Shown here in pieces: positions 34,331-47,182 of a DNA stretch of 64,000 nt. A model generated the notes under the pieces. It had not been told where the DNA came from, ran no database searches, and worked only from the letters and a program-made list of their open reading frames with translations. The stretch spans positions 558,001 to 622,000 of the forward strand of contig NC_039519.1 in assembly GCF_003672135.1 (NCBI RefSeq), in the 5' to 3' direction. The first letter of the stretch is position 1. Each line of letters opens with the position of its first letter. This DNA is from Ooceraea biroi. Its lineage: Eukaryota > Arthropoda > Insecta > Hymenoptera > Formicidae. Made by a program: the position numbers and the translations under genes.

Positions 34331-37300
34331 TTTGAACATTTTCTAGGCTGCCGAAAGAAAGGCAGTTAAAAAGTCGATGCCGTCAAGAAAATGTGAAGCA
34401 ATGCTGTTGCATTCGATACTTTATCTATTTACTAAAGTTGTTAAAGCGTAAAGATAAAAACGTATTAAACTGTTAGCGTACATTTTGCAACAATTTATAC
34501 GGAAATATCGCGTGTGTTAATTGCGTCAAAATAATGTGCAGTAATATTCCTATATAAGCTAATAAATTGGATTTCTGCGGGTCGCAATTATAACGAGCAA
34601 GATTTGCCGGGTGTTGCATATCTCAGCGATCGATCACTATCGGCAACTCTTTAATTTCCAATTTCTTGATACAGGTAGCTGTCAATAATGATCAGCAGCA
34701 TCACTGATGATTTGCGTGGATGTCGAACGAAATCGACCGGGTGGCCGACTGACAGAAATACGCGTCGTTTTCATTTTTAATCTTATCGCCGACATGGAAA
34801 GTCTATTAGGGCTGGTTATCTGGCCACGCGTATTTCTGACCCGGTCGCGCGACGGGCATGCGCCCGGATCCATCCAGTCGACATATTCGATTGCACGGCA
34901 GCTTTTGGTATCGTATTATTTAATGCGGGGATATGGCCCGCGAATTCCGGAATAAACGGGAAATGTAATTTAACGCACGCTGGATAGGACGCCGAATAAT
35001 TGTTCAACGTTGATGGAATCTAGAAGGGGAGCTGCAAATTGATGTAATGTCGATTAATGTCGATGATATGTCCATTGTTGATAGAGACTATTGATGGTGC
35101 ATAGAAGTTCAATTTTCTTCGATATTAAAGCATTTTACCATCTGCTTCTCTAAATGCGTTCTTGTTTTCAAGAATAAGCTGTTATTCAGCGAGAATGAAA
35201 TTTCTGACTTTAATTTGAACATTCCTCGTTATAAAGAAATCTGACATGGCGTCTGAAATCGTTTTACATATTTCCGGGATCTTCTATAATCTGTCATTTT
35301 CTAAAAATTAGTTATTGTATTCCTAAGAAAAAAATATGAAACAAAGTTTTATATAAAATAGAAGGTGATAATATTTTGTTGTGATTTTATAGTGAAAATG
35401 ATATATGATATAACCAATGAAGTTCTCTTAATGTGTGGTGTGCTATGACTTGAAACGCAATCGAATAAACGTCAAAGCAAATATTCGTTAGATTTGTACG
35501 TCATCGTCGCGAGACACATGTTACGAATGCATTAAAATTTTAAAAACTGCTGGCAAGCAACGTACGGTGAATATCTAAATGAGAATAATTACATAAATAA
35601 ACGAATAGCTATATGATTGACAATAAAGGAGCAAGAGATTGGAAGGAAGAAGCGTTATACATATATGTCACACGCGCCAACTTGAGAATCAATAACGTAT
35701 TTTAGAAGAAAACTCAATATATAAAATGTCACACGATACGTACGGATTGATTCGCGCGGCTCAAGATAAATTTATTTATATCCAAGACAAACAATTTGTT
35801 TCATTCTGAAGAGATTTTATTTCATTTTCTGTGCACGAGATCTTATACCGAATCATCCTAGTTATCGGAATATGCATTAAAAAATATAGACCGATGTAGT
35901 ATTGCTGCGACCATTTTTTATCTGGCAGCTCGATAATTGTCATGAAAAATCCTTGCTTGTAACGAGACATTAGATTAAAATTTGGAGTCGCGCCGAAAAA
36001 ATGAGCATCTCGCGCGTGCGAAACGGGGCAAAAGCCGCCTCACGATTTGGTGAGCGCCCTCAAGTTATCCCCCCGTTCCCCTCCGACTCGTCCCCGGCAA
36101 GGAGATTGGACGTGAATGCCCGGGACGAAAAAAAGCCGACAGCGTAACAGAAACGATACGGAGTGCCTGACGAGGAGTCACGCTGGCGGCCGGGGCAGGA
36201 TTTGCAAGGGGTTGCCAAAGGGGTCGAAACAGGGGGTGCAGATTTGAACAAGAGCTCGGTTGCTATGCAAATTGGAAAGATAATAATCGATTGTCGGAGG
36301 ATGGTTGCGTTGATGGGCTCGCGGATGAGCGCGGCACCACCTCCCCACCTGGAAAACACGCCGATCTCCCTTGCCTCCCCCGCTCACCCACCCCTCTTTT
36401 TCGCTGGCCCCTTCGGCCCACCCCCGTATCGCCCATCCCGATCTCCCTCAAGGGAAATTATATAGTCTGCCCTCGACGTACCCCAGGCACCATAGACCGT
36501 CAAATACCTTACCTGTCCCGTCTGCATTCATTCCCTTTCGTGTCTCGCCCCTATATCGGTAGTCCGAGAGTCGGAATGGACGCCGCGAATTTTTTGGACA
36601 CCTTCGGCTATGCTCGGATAATCGAGCATTCGGCGATTGATACGTGCCGCAATATTTTCCGGTCTGAAGTTATTGCGAACGTTCCAGTCGAGATGATTTA
36701 AGTCGACGAAGCTATAACGATCAAACAAAATTGCTTTAGCGCATACGGAATATTTGTTGTTGAATGTAGCCTGGCAGTTTAAACATTAAAATATTAAAAT
36801 CAGAACAATTGATTTTTGGCGGATTATATATTGTTACAAATGTGATAATTTTTAATTAAAAGAAAAGAGAGAGTATAAGAGGATTAAATATTGTTTAAAA
36901 CATGACATATAATATAATACACAAGAATATTTAAGAATATGTCTGAATAATTATCTTATATTGCGTCAATAAATGTTACGTTGCACTTAAATTATAAATT
37001 GTATAAATTGACATTATATTGTTGCATACAAAACAACAAGATTATGTCAAAGATGGAAGAAACATTGATGAAAACACTATATAATTTATTCCAGTAATCA
37101 TTATTTGTCATCATGTTGCTCGGACGAGAGATCTTGGATCGTTTCTTTGATCGATTACGCAAGATTGTATTCATATGATGGGTCTGTTATTACCGATGTG
37201 ACGATTGCGCAGTCACTGTGCACAGTGCTTTGCACATTTTGCTTACCTAACGAAAGATTGGCAGGGCAAGATTAATCAATCCGCTGGCGTAAAAAATCGA

Positions 37301-39383
37301 AAAAGAATAGGGAGCAGCGCGCGGACATTATGACAAATGATGGTTGTATCTTCTTAAACTCGCCGGAATAACCGGAGTTATAATAAAATTAGCACCGGCT
37401 GCAGATCCGAGAGTAGAGTAGTGAGTAAGCGTTTACTAATTGAAGAAAGCTTCTGCGTATTAATCTTCCGTTCAATGGCAGTTTTTCTGGGCCCTGCCAT
37501 TGACCCAATTTCGCTACTGCTTTGATACGTTGCTACACGCAAGATTATGCAATGCTTGTAACGTAGGTATAATGCGAATTTGATCGAAATGATGTTGTTC
37601 CATCACGAAAGAAATTTGATTCTATTTTAATATTTATTTTCTCCCATATTAAACGAATTTCCTCGAGCAATGCAATTTATTGAATAACATAATCGGATGA
37701 GTACAGTTAAATCAAGATATATTTCACATAAAAAATAGTAAATTGTAAACTGCTGCAAAATTGAATATTCTACGCAAAGTTAAATCGTATAATAATGAGA
37801 AACATAATACGAATGTTATTAATTAAAAAAAAATTAAGTTGAAATTAATAATCGTTTTATGGAAATGTTTTTTTGGAAAAATGATATCTGTTGCAGTTAG
37901 GGAGAATATTATTTTAATGTAGCAAAATTATGGTACATTTTTTTGTATTTATTTATCTTTCTAAAAGACATCTTTTATAAAACTGCAGTAATACATTCAA
38001 ATAACAACTTCTCATGCTAAAGTTGATTTACATCAAATGATTAACAAATATCTAAGCCGAATAAAAAGACGTATGTCGCTGTTTGATGCTGCAATATTTC
38101 GACAATAATGCTTTGTTGCAAATTCGTTGCGTCGCGGTCACATGCGCCGTTCTGACAATTAGCTCACTCATAAAAGTTTCGTTAGTGAGACTTCGCTATT
38201 TGCTTCTGCCTATTTGTAATGGCGCAACTTGTTTGCGTATGTAAATTTGTAAGGTACGTCATCGGCTGAAAACATTAGCCATGGTCGACATTGCGGAGTC
38301 GATTTTCTTAAATGCCATCAAGTCGTTTATGCTGTTGCATCGATAAAAATTCATTATAATGTCGTATTTAACTTGTTGATATCATACACATAATACTATT
38401 GTGCAACTTTGCATTTTAAACATAACGGTAATTTAGCTATGCAAAATTATTGTTAATTGCTCACGATAAGTCAAATGTCGACTACTAAAACCGCACAAAT
38501 AATTTCTTTCCGCCAATAATATACCAAAAATAATTCAAATATTTTTAAATAAATGCTTGAAATATTTTAACAAGTGGCCGTCACAAAACTGTATTTTATA
38601 AAATTGTAGAAAATTTTAATACCGAATCAGTATATTATCTACACATTTAAATTATTATTTCCACGCCATGGGCATGAAAAACATGTAATATAAAAATCTG
38701 TTAATAGTAAAAGTTGATCAATTAAAAATTTATTTTAATAAGTCTTTTAATTTATCGCGGACCTGGCAGTATTTGAAACGAAGAATTAAATTATCCGGGA
38801 AATAACTCTCACGCGTATACTCGAGCAGTCCCGGCGGCGTGGAAAATACACTCGAGAAGTTTTCCTGCGGCTAAACAATCGGGAAACACGGCCGTACTTG
38901 CAGCTTGTGCTTTCGATTTCGCGGAAAAAGCAAGCGTTTTCCTCGGGAGGGGAGTGAGAAAATCCTTAGCGAAACATCGGGGCATAAATTAAGCAGCAAC
39001 GTGACGGTGCGCGCGGGGGAACGAGCGGGGAACGGGGATGACGGCCCGAGCGGGAAGGGGCGACGTGAGGGGTCGACGTGCTTAAAAAAGTAGGTTGCAA
39101 ATGAGCGGTGCGGGCGAGCGGCGGGGGCAAACACTCGGCCAACAGGCGAAAGCGAGCGGAAAGAGGACGTCGTCGTCGTCGTCGGTCGAGGGTGGCAAGC
39201 GAGGGGGGGCGAGCGCGAGAGGAGGAACGAGGAGTTTCGTGTTTGCGCATATTTCTCGTAATATTCTCTGTTTATCTCTATTGCCCCTTGTTTATCCAGT
39301 GTCCATCCATGCCGCATGGCTGTGTCCGTCCTTCTATTTTCGTTTCTCTTTTTTCCTCCGGCTAAGTCCTTGCGTGCCCCGAC

Positions 39384-39445
39384 TGTCGCCGCCGTCGCCG
39401 GCGTCATCGTCATCCTCGTCGTCGTCGTCGTCATTGTCGTTGTCT
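39384..39445. repeat. GTC/GAC trinucleotide-rich tract
   Basis: Runs of GTC and near-variants (GTCGTCGTCGTC with ATC and TTG interruptions). A shorter CGT/GTC run lies at 39168-39185. On the minus strand the tract reads as poly-Thr/Met inside a 273-codon open frame (38871-39692), whose homopolymeric composition argues against a real protein. Confidence 0.7.
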
Positions 39446-39828
39446 TTCTCGCCGGTGTCCTTCTTTGGTCCGCGCGACAAGGTGCGCGCATTTGTTCGTC
39501 GCGCACGTCTCCGTCGCTCCTAACACCGCCTCCTCTATATTCCAAGCGATGTTTACGTTCGAGATAAAGCGAGGAACAAACAGCGGGCGTCGAGCTCTCA
39601 TGGTCACCGTACAGTCCGTCATAGCAGCGCTCGGTCGTGGTTGAGAAATCGAGAGAACGATCGCACGGCCGCGAGCGACTCTCGCGTCCCAAAAAGAACG
39701 GTTTAAATCAGTTCCAAGGTCTTGATACGTTGCAGCGGCTGCAGGCAAGAACTGTAAAGGTAATAAAAAGCACGTGGAGATATTTAAATCATTGCCGGCT
39801 CGTTGATGGTCACATCATTCATGACTCA

Positions 39829-40248
39829 CAAGGAAACTAACACAACTGTCCCTCACCGATTTTGATGGGCTTTGGATATGTTGTAGAGCATCGAAAAATA
39901 TTAGACCCCTATTTTTTTTAGCTGCGTATCTCAACGTTTAGGGGGTGAAACAGCCCCTCGAAGATAGGGGTAAATTAAAAAATTTGACATTTTCGAAAAA
40001 TGTGAATACACCGTTGTAAAGAGTATAAAATACTATAAAACTTTTGTACAAAACATTTTTTCATATATCTTATATTTGCAAAGATATTCGCTAAAATGAA
40101 AAAATTCATTATCTTCGAGGGGCTGTTTCAACCCCTAAACGTTGAGATACGCAGCTAAAAAAAAATAAGGGTCTAATATTTTTCGATGCTCTACAACATA
40201 TCCAAAGCCCATCAAAATCGGTGAGGGACAGTTGTGTTAGTTCCCTTG
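39829..40248. mobile_element. 420 bp MITE with TCA target duplication
   Basis: Inverted arms of about 138 bp (39829-39966 and 40110-40248) begin CAAGG(A/G)AACTAACACAA and differ at only a few positions, with a spacer of about 143 bp between them. TCA precedes the left end (39826-39828) and follows the right end (40249-40251). No coding capacity. A 3 bp duplication occurs in Harbinger and some CACTA/Chapaev-type elements, but TCA is not the usual Harbinger target, so I leave the superfamily open. Confidence 0.72.
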
Positions 40249-40459
40249 TCAGTTGAACCAGCGAGTTCACCGATTCCGATTGTCTTCGGCGAATCGCATC
40301 GCCTTTGTCCGACGACCATTTACCTCGCTTGACCTCACCGTAATTTCGAGAAAACGATGTTTCCGCAATTAACGCGTCATGATTAGCTGTCACTGGGGAA
40401 CAGGTATTTCCCAGCGATTTCCTTACTATTTTCAGGAACGCCGCGCGTCGGCCGCTTAA

Positions 40460-41662
40460 GGGGGTATTCTAGTGTAAAGGCGGAATTTGTATGCTATTTT
40501 GGTGAATTTTTTTGAAAAAAGTATAAGGTTTTTTGAGGCAGGGTTTTCCCTGCTTATTCATACATATTTGGTGTATGTTTCCAAATTTTTGTATTAGACA
40601 ATAACTATAAATAAGCGCTGCACATGATATTAAATAAGAACATGAAAAAAAAGTTGGTCCATGGTTCCCATGATTTCAGCTGTTCTGCTCATCTGAAACA
40701 AAAAAGCCAAAGAGATTCTTAATTAGTATGAGTGTGGCTATAGCAGGTACCAGAATGAAAAAAAATGTTGAAAATTTAAAACATGACTTTATTGAGAAAA
40801 TTAAGTTTCGATTTGTGCCATTTTTTTTCACCATTGAAGGGCTGTAGAAATTCCAAAAAACAATGTTTCGACTTGATTGTGGTAGGGGCTATAGCCACAC
40901 ATATACTGAAGATGTGTGGCAAAAGCCTGAGTCAATTGATTAACTGGTTTTTGAGATATCATGGGAACCAATTTGAAAAACGTGGTTTCGAGAAAAACAC
41001 GTTTAAAGTTTTTCATACTGATTACACAGAGATAATGTTACTTACGATCAATCGGCTAGTCCAGGGCCATACAGGGGACATTCCTCTTGTTCGTAGAAGT
41101 CCTGCAGAGCTGATCTCTTTTTCCTGCGATTCATTCTCTGATCTCGAGAGAAGGTAGTGGAGCGCCGCTCCGAGCGGGTGATACGAGCTTCGTTCCGGGA
41201 GTTGCGTACATCACCGCTTGCTGACCAATACTAACTCCCATCACGTTCATAAGTTTGAAAATTGGCATAAATCCTTTATTGAAAATTATAACTGCCAAGA
41301 ATGTTGCTATTTCAACAACTTTCACGCCAGCATGGAGATGTTTTGGAGCAAAAGTCCAAATCAATGAATTTAGAGATTCATTGTACTATATAACCTGTAC
41401 TATACAAAGGCTCCAATTCAAATGTACGACCTTCAAAGAATAACTATTTTCCGACCCTACCTAAAATACTAACACAATGTGTGTTGTGTGCCGCGCGGTC
41501 CAACCGCCGAGAGCGCGCCAGAGGTTATTTTCTATTAGGCGCTATTACTTTGTTAACTTTGCGAATCGGGCTAAATCTCGCAGACATATTTTCCATACCA
41601 TATACTTGCAAAATATGCCAAAAAAATTCGATTTTTCTGACATGCTACACTAGAATACCCCC
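40460..41662 (-). mobile_element. TTAA-flanked 1.2 kb transposon, copy 2 (Kolobok-like remnant)
   Basis: TTAA on both sides (40456-40459, 41663-41666) and the same 17 bp terminal inverted repeat as copy 1. Same length (1203 bp) and orientation, with fewer than about ten differences by eye. Different flanks show that this is an independent insertion, so the family was mobile recently, with enzyme supplied from elsewhere. Confidence 0.82.
41048..41382 (-). pseudogene. Kolobok/Mutator-like transposase, C-terminal remnant (copy 2)
   Basis: Identical in layout to the remnant at 3569-3903: NESLNSLIWTFAPKHLHAG through VSIGQQAVMYA, the same frameshift, then NSRNEARITRSERRS and LYGPGLAD. The lesion is shared, so it predates the dispersal of the two copies. 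Confidence 0.65.
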
Positions 41663-41666
41663 TTAA

Positions 41667-43727
41667 TAAAGAATCATTAGCACGCGATCCACGGCGAAGA
41701 TCCATCATTATCCACGCAAACAATACGGAGATCTCAACGGTATGCCAATGCATTCGGCGTAGGTAGCCAGACGGTGCACCAAGAACTCGGGATCGGATTT
41801 TTCCTCTTACTCGGTGGCGTTATGTTTCATCGGACCGGCAGGGAAAAGCGCGCAACTCCGTCCGTATTATCGCCATTACGCGCATTAATTTGCATCCCGC
41901 ATTATCCTGCAAACACCCCCCTCGTGCGCGCGCGCGACATGTTATTACAGTCAAATAAAAGTCCGCGCGTACATATATATCGCACACCCCGATAAATATC
42001 GACTCCCTCGTCTCGTCGCTCGTGTTCGCCGGGACTACCCGCGGCTCACGAATTATGATATCCGTTTGAAACATTTCAGGACGCGAAACACGTCCTCCGG
42101 TATCGTCGTGGAACGGCGGAACTCGCGCCGTTCGGAGCAGATATCCTCGAGGATGGATCTCGAAGCGCGATTCATAGACCGACCGACGTATTGGCCTCTC
42201 GCGCAAACGGAAAAAAGCGCAGAATATACGCGAATCGGTATTACATTAAACCGGACAAATATCTCGCATGGACGTACGATTGTGCGCGCGAGGGACGGCG
42301 AGGTCGGTGTGTAATTTCGTTGCATCCGCGCCTGTATCGCGTGACCTACCTTGTTATTCTCTGTTCCACGTTGCCCGTCGTGCAAGTCCATCATCCCCCG
42401 AGAGAGAAAGAGAGAGAAGGGGGTAAAAAAGGGGAGGACGGATGGAGGGCGAAAGGGTGCGCGCGAGCGCATGAACGACGTCGGACGACGCCGGGGTTGA
42501 TCGAGGAGGGAGAGAGAAAGAGAGGAAGAGCGAGAGGACGTGGATGCGACCGATTCTTCGCACGCCGAAAAAAAAGAGAGACGGAGAGAGGAGTAAACGT
42601 CGATCCGAGAGATACAACGCTGATACGTTACGATTGTTTCTCCGTTCAGTCTCGGGAGGCGACACGATAAAATCGATCTCCTAACGATCGAACTATCGAT
42701 CTCGTAAACAACGTCCAGCGCGCGCGCCCGCTCGTATCGCGAAGAAAAGCCGCCAATGAAGCCCCGCAGCGTGTTGTTCCAATGCATTTACAATAACGAC
42801 GTTGTTTATCTGTCGGACGACAAACGACTGGCGGTTCCACCCCCTCGGCCCCGTAACCTTTTCCCCGTCCTGCCGGGATCTCGTGCGTGTAAGCTTCCGC
42901 TTCGTCCTCTTCCTCCCCCGTCCCGTGTCGTATTCAACGTCAACCCTCTAGCTCCCCGCCTCTTTACCCCATTCATCTCCGTATATCGCCACTCTCCGTC
43001 CATTCTGTGTATCTATACAATCGTTATATATTAAACACAACGTAAGCTCGACAGGCTGGCCGAGTTGCAAACAATCGCGATGCGTTCTCCTCGTGTCTGC
43101 GTCTACGTCGACGTAGCGGCAAAGTGCTCTGCTCGTGCTGATGAACATCGGTAGATCTTTTTTCATGCGATCGCTTTGTAAACTGTCCTGTTGCGAGACT
43201 GTACGACTGATGAGAAAGCGCGCGAGAGGGAAAGTGATGAGCACGCATCTTGCGGCATGTTCCTCTGATACGATCAAATTTTACGAAAGACGGGAAAAGG
43301 TGACGAATAATATCAATTATCCAGAAAAAGAAATCAAACACAAAATTTCATGTTAAATTTTATTGTACAATAGGCTTACAAGCACTTCAGACTTTAAAAT
43401 AATTTTCAGTAAATATCGAGATATCGTGCTGTGTAACAATGTTAGCACCACGTATCAGTGCTGTCCAATCGCGCAATAAATACCCCGAGGTGCAATGAAG
43501 TACACCGTGGCAAAAGGGACGCGTTTGGCTGAGCGCAGGTTCGTCTCTGCATCGTGAAGTTGCAGGGGGGTCGCGAGCCAGAGCGGAAGGGTAGCGGAAG
43601 CCAGAGAACTTGCAACGGACTTTCGCAAACAGTGCCGCGTGCATGCGCGTGTACATGCACAGGACGTTTAACATGGACGGGTGCTCTCTCTCTTTTACCC
43701 CGCGACGCGAGTATCGTCTGGCTGATA
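41667..43727. other. CpG-rich unassigned stretch
   Basis: CpG-rich DNA with purine-rich tracts at about 42395-42600 and open frames on both strands (longest 42053-42787, minus). Translations are Arg/Ser-rich with no domain. No terminal repeats. It may be a promoter or 5' exon region, unproven. Confidence 0.35.
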
Positions 43728-43806
43728 TATTAGGGGTGTGATTTAGTTTTGAGGGTTTTTTGTGCTCAAAAACGCATGTATTTAAATATGATAATGAATG
43801 AATACC

Positions 43807-44815
43807 TTAATCCAAATATTTTCTTTCGTTTTCTATAACTTTTCCCATCTTTCTGCCAAGAGATGGATTCCACCACGATAAAATCACTCTTCTTTTCAGT
43901 TGATCCATTCGTCGACGAATTTTCGCACTTCTTCCAAATTATCAAAGTGTGTATCCTCTAAAGCGTGTTGCATCGACCGGAACAAATAATCGCATGGAGC
44001 AATGTCCGGAGAATACGCGGGGTGCGGTAAGACCTCCCATTCAAGCTCTAATAGTGTTTCTTTCACTGAACGCAACGCGAGGTCGAGCCTTGTCACGAAG
44101 AAGAATCACTTTCCGTCGTTTACTCGCAATTGGTGGTCGTTTTTGGTCCAATGCTTGCTTCAACTTGTACAATTGGTGTCGATAACCATCAGCCGTGACA
44201 GTCTCATGCGGATTTAACAGCTCATAGTACACTATCCCACCAAATACAGAGCATTACTTTTGAACCGTGAATTTGCGTCTCGGAGTGGATGTTGATGGTT
44301 CGCCTGGATCCACCCATGATTTTCTGCGTTTCGGATTATCAAAATAGATCCACTTTTCATCCCCAGTAACAATCCGAGACAAGACTCTTCTTTTTTTGCC
44401 TGGCGATCAACGAAATGCAAATGTTCAACCGGTTCGCAATGGCACTTTCCGATAATTCATGTCGAACCCATTTCCCTTCTTTCTGAATTTTTCCCATTTC
44501 ATGTAAATGTTTCGTAACTGTTGTACGATCAACATTTAATGCTCTGGCAAGTTCTGAAGTGGATTCTGTTGGATTTTCGTGCAATAATGCTTGCAAATCT
44601 GCATTTTCAAGCTTTCTTAGTTGTCCCGAGCGTTCTTTGTCCTTCACATCAGTATCACCACTTTTAAAGCTTCTAAACCAGTATTTACACGTCTTAATTG
44701 ATGGGGCAGAACCACCATAAGTTTCCACAAGAATTCTATAACCGTCAGCCGCAGTTTTCTTTTGATTAAAAAACAAAAGCAACGCATGTCGAAAATGCTG
44801 TTTCCGAAGTTGAAT
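43807..44815 (-). pseudogene. Mariner transposase, broken (M1 unit A)
   Basis: Full-length body in several frames. The usual start ATG (as in MQLPKQHFRH of unit B) reads ATT here. It keeps SIKTCKYWFRSFKSGDT, ARALNVDRTTVTKHLHEMG, GDEKWIYFDN, RDKARPRVAF and SPDIAPCDYLF, and ends EGKYLD at 43807. Frameshifts lie in the A-run after IARQ, in the RRNI region (one base lost), after CIWWDS and near ALSVKE (private), with two tail TGA codons. Confidence 0.9.
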
Positions 44816-44905
44816 TTTTACGATGATATTAGGGGTGTGATTTAGTTTTGAGGGTTTTTTTTGCTCAAAAACGCATGTATTTAAATATGATAATGAATGA
44901 ATACC

Positions 44906-45917
44906 TTAATCCAAATATTTTCCTTCGTTTTCTATAACTTTTTCCCATCTTTCTGCCAAGAGATGGATTCCACCACGATAAAATCACTCTTCTTTTCAGT
45001 TGGTCCATTCGTCGACGAATTTTCGCACTTCCTCCAAATTATCAAAGTGTGTATCCTCTAAAGCGTGTTGCATCCACCGGAACAAATAATCGCATGGAGC
45101 AATGTCCGGAGAATACGCGGGGTGCGGTAAGACTTCCCATTCGAGCTCTAATAGTGTTTCTTTCACTGATAACGCAACGTGAGGTCGAGCCTTGTCACGA
45201 AGAAGAATCACTTTCCGTCGTTTACTCGCAATTGGTGGTCGTTTTTGGTCCAATGCTTGCTTCAACTTGTACAATTGGTGTCGATAACCATCAGCCGTGA
45301 CAGTCTCATGCGGATTTAACAGCTCATAGTACACTATCCCACCAAATACAGAGCATTACTTTTGAACCGTGAATTTGCGTCTCGGAGTGGATGTTGATGG
45401 TTCGCCTGGATCCACCCATGATTTTCTGCGTTTCGGATTATCAAAATAGATCCACTTTTCATCCCCAGTAACAATCCGAGACAAGACTCTTCTTTTTTTG
45501 CCTGGCGATCAACGAAATGCAAATGTTCAACCGGTTCGCAATGGCACTTTCCGATAATTCATGTCGAACCCATTTCCCTTCTTTCTGAATTTTTCCCATT
45601 TCATGTAAATGTTTCGTAACTGTTGTACGATCAACATTTAATGCTCTGGCAAGTTCTGAAGTGGATTCTGTTGGATTTTCGTGCAATAATGCTTGCAAAT
45701 CTGCATTTTCAAGCTTTCTTGGTTGTCCCGAGCGTTCTTTGTCCTTCACATCAGTATCACCACTTTTAAAGCGTCTAAACCAGTATTTACACGTCTTAAT
45801 TGATGGGGCAGAACCACCATAAGTTTCCATAAGAATTCTATAACCGTCAGCCGCAGTTTTCTTTTGATTAAAAAACAAAAGCAACGCATGTCGAAAATGC
45901 TGTTTCGGAAGTTGCAT
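44906..45917 (-). pseudogene. Mariner transposase, broken (M1 unit B)
   Basis: Starts MQLPKQHFRHALLLFFNQ and is open for 152 codons to the A-run frameshift near 45495. It then continues in other frames through GDEKWIYFDN, ELLNPHETVT, RDKARPHVAL and SPDIAPCDYLF to EGKYLD. It shares with unit A the one-base loss before the GSK motif and with all units the A-run shift, the post-CIWWDS shift and the two tail TGA codons. The best-preserved M1 gene in the window. Confidence 0.92.
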
Positions 45918-46007
45918 TTTTACGATGATATTAGGGGTGTGATTTAGTTTTGAGGGTTTTTTTTGCTCAAAAACGCATGTATTTAAATATGATAATGAAT
46001 GAATACC

Positions 46008-47009
46008 TTAATCCAAATATTTTCCTTCGTTTTCTATAACTTTTTCCCATCTTTCTGCCAAGAGATGGATTCCACCACGATAAAATCACTCTTCTTTTCA
46101 GTTGGTCCATTCGTCGACGAATTTTCGCACTTCCTCCAAATTATCAAAGTGTGTATCCTCTAAAGCGTGTTGCATCCACCGGAACAAATAATCGCATGGA
46201 GCAATGTCCGGAGAATACGCGGGGTGCGGTAAGACTTCCCATTCGAGCTCTAATAGTGTTTCTTTCACTGATAACGCAACGTGAGGTCGAGCCTTGTCAC
46301 GAAGAAGAATCACTTTCCGTCGTTTACTCGCAATTGGTGGTCGTTTTTGGTCCAATGCTTGCTTCAACTTGTACAATTGGTGTCGATAACCATCAGCCGT
46401 GACAGTCTCATGCGGATTTAACAGCTCATAGTACACTATCCCACCAAATACAGAGCATTACTTTTGAACCGTGAATATTGCGTCTCGGAGTGGATGTTGA
46501 TGGTTCGCCTGGATCCACCCATGATTTTCTGCGTTTCGGATTATCAAAATAGATCCACTTTTCATCCCCAGTAACAATCCGAGACAAGACTCTTCTTTTT
46601 TTGCCTGGCGATCAACGAAATGCAAATGTTCAACCGGTTCGCAATGGCACTTTCCGATAATTCATGTCGAACCCATTTCCCTTCTTTCTGAATTTTTCCC
46701 ATTTCATGTAAATGTTGTACGATCAACATTTAATGCTCTGGCAAGTTCTGAAGTGGATCGTGTTGGATTTTTGTGCAATAATGCTTGCAAATCTGCATTT
46801 TCAAGCTTTCTTAGTTGTCCCGAGCGTTCTTTGTCCTTCACATCAGTATCACCACTTTTAAAGCGTCTAAACCAGTATTTACACGTCTTAATTGATGGGG
46901 CAGAACCACCATAAGTTTCCACAAGAATTCTATAACCGTCAGCCGCAGTTTTCTTTTGATTAAAAAACAAAAGCAACGCATGTCGAAAATGCTGTTTCGG
47001 AAGTTGCAT
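46008..47009 (-). pseudogene. Mariner transposase, broken (M1 unit C)
   Basis: Same gene with the complete 5' leader and terminus upstream. A private 11 bp deletion at about 46713 (between TGTT repeats) shifts frame inside the second helix-turn-helix after NVDRTT. It lacks the one-base loss before GSK that A and B share, so A and B are closer to each other than to C. The other family-wide lesions are present. Confidence 0.92.
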
Positions 47010-47182
47010 TTTTACGATGATATAAACGCGACTGTTATTGCATCTATTGCTACAATGCTACTAAATGTCATGGATAATGTCAACACTGTAAGAAAGAACA
47101 GTTATCGGAAACAGCTATTGGAACAAACTGACACTACAGCCATCTGTTGCAAAACCCTAAAAACTAAATCACACTCCTAATA

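Larger units (their letters stand above)
32248..39825. other. Long unassigned stretch with several GC-rich blocks
   Basis: No transposon termini or recognisable genes. Purine-rich GA tracts at about 33090-33130 and 33290-33400; a compositional island at 34080-34330; GC-rich DNA at 36000-36560; AT-rich DNA from 36720 to 38780; GC-rich DNA at 38820-39660 with GTC/GAC triplet runs. Open frames in the GC-rich blocks occur on both strands with low-complexity translations and no domains. They may be 5' exons or promoters of host genes, unproven. Confidence 0.35.
43730..47180 (-). mobile_element. Three-unit mariner (M1) array
   Basis: TA on both sides (43728-43729, 47181-47182). The left end is TTAGGGGTGTGATTTAG and the right end its inverse with two differences. 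Units: A 43730-44828, B 44829-45930, C 45931-47180. In A and B the gene's 5' leader stops at GATGATA and the next unit's 3' terminus begins at once; only C keeps the leader and 5' terminus (another 150 bp). Both internal junctions have the same base sequence, and a TA sits directly before each intact TTAGGGG end. Confidence 0.92.

Noticed and set aside
38871..39692. 273-codon open frame on the minus strand
   Set aside because: GC-rich, low-complexity (poly-Thr/Met from GTC triplets, Arg/Pro/Ser-rich), with equally open frames on the other strand and no domain. Open by composition rather than selection, though a 5' exon cannot be excluded.
42053..42787. 244-codon open frame on the minus strand
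   Set aside because: Arg/Ser-rich translation of a CpG-rich, GA-tract region with competing frames on the plus strand; no recognisable motif.
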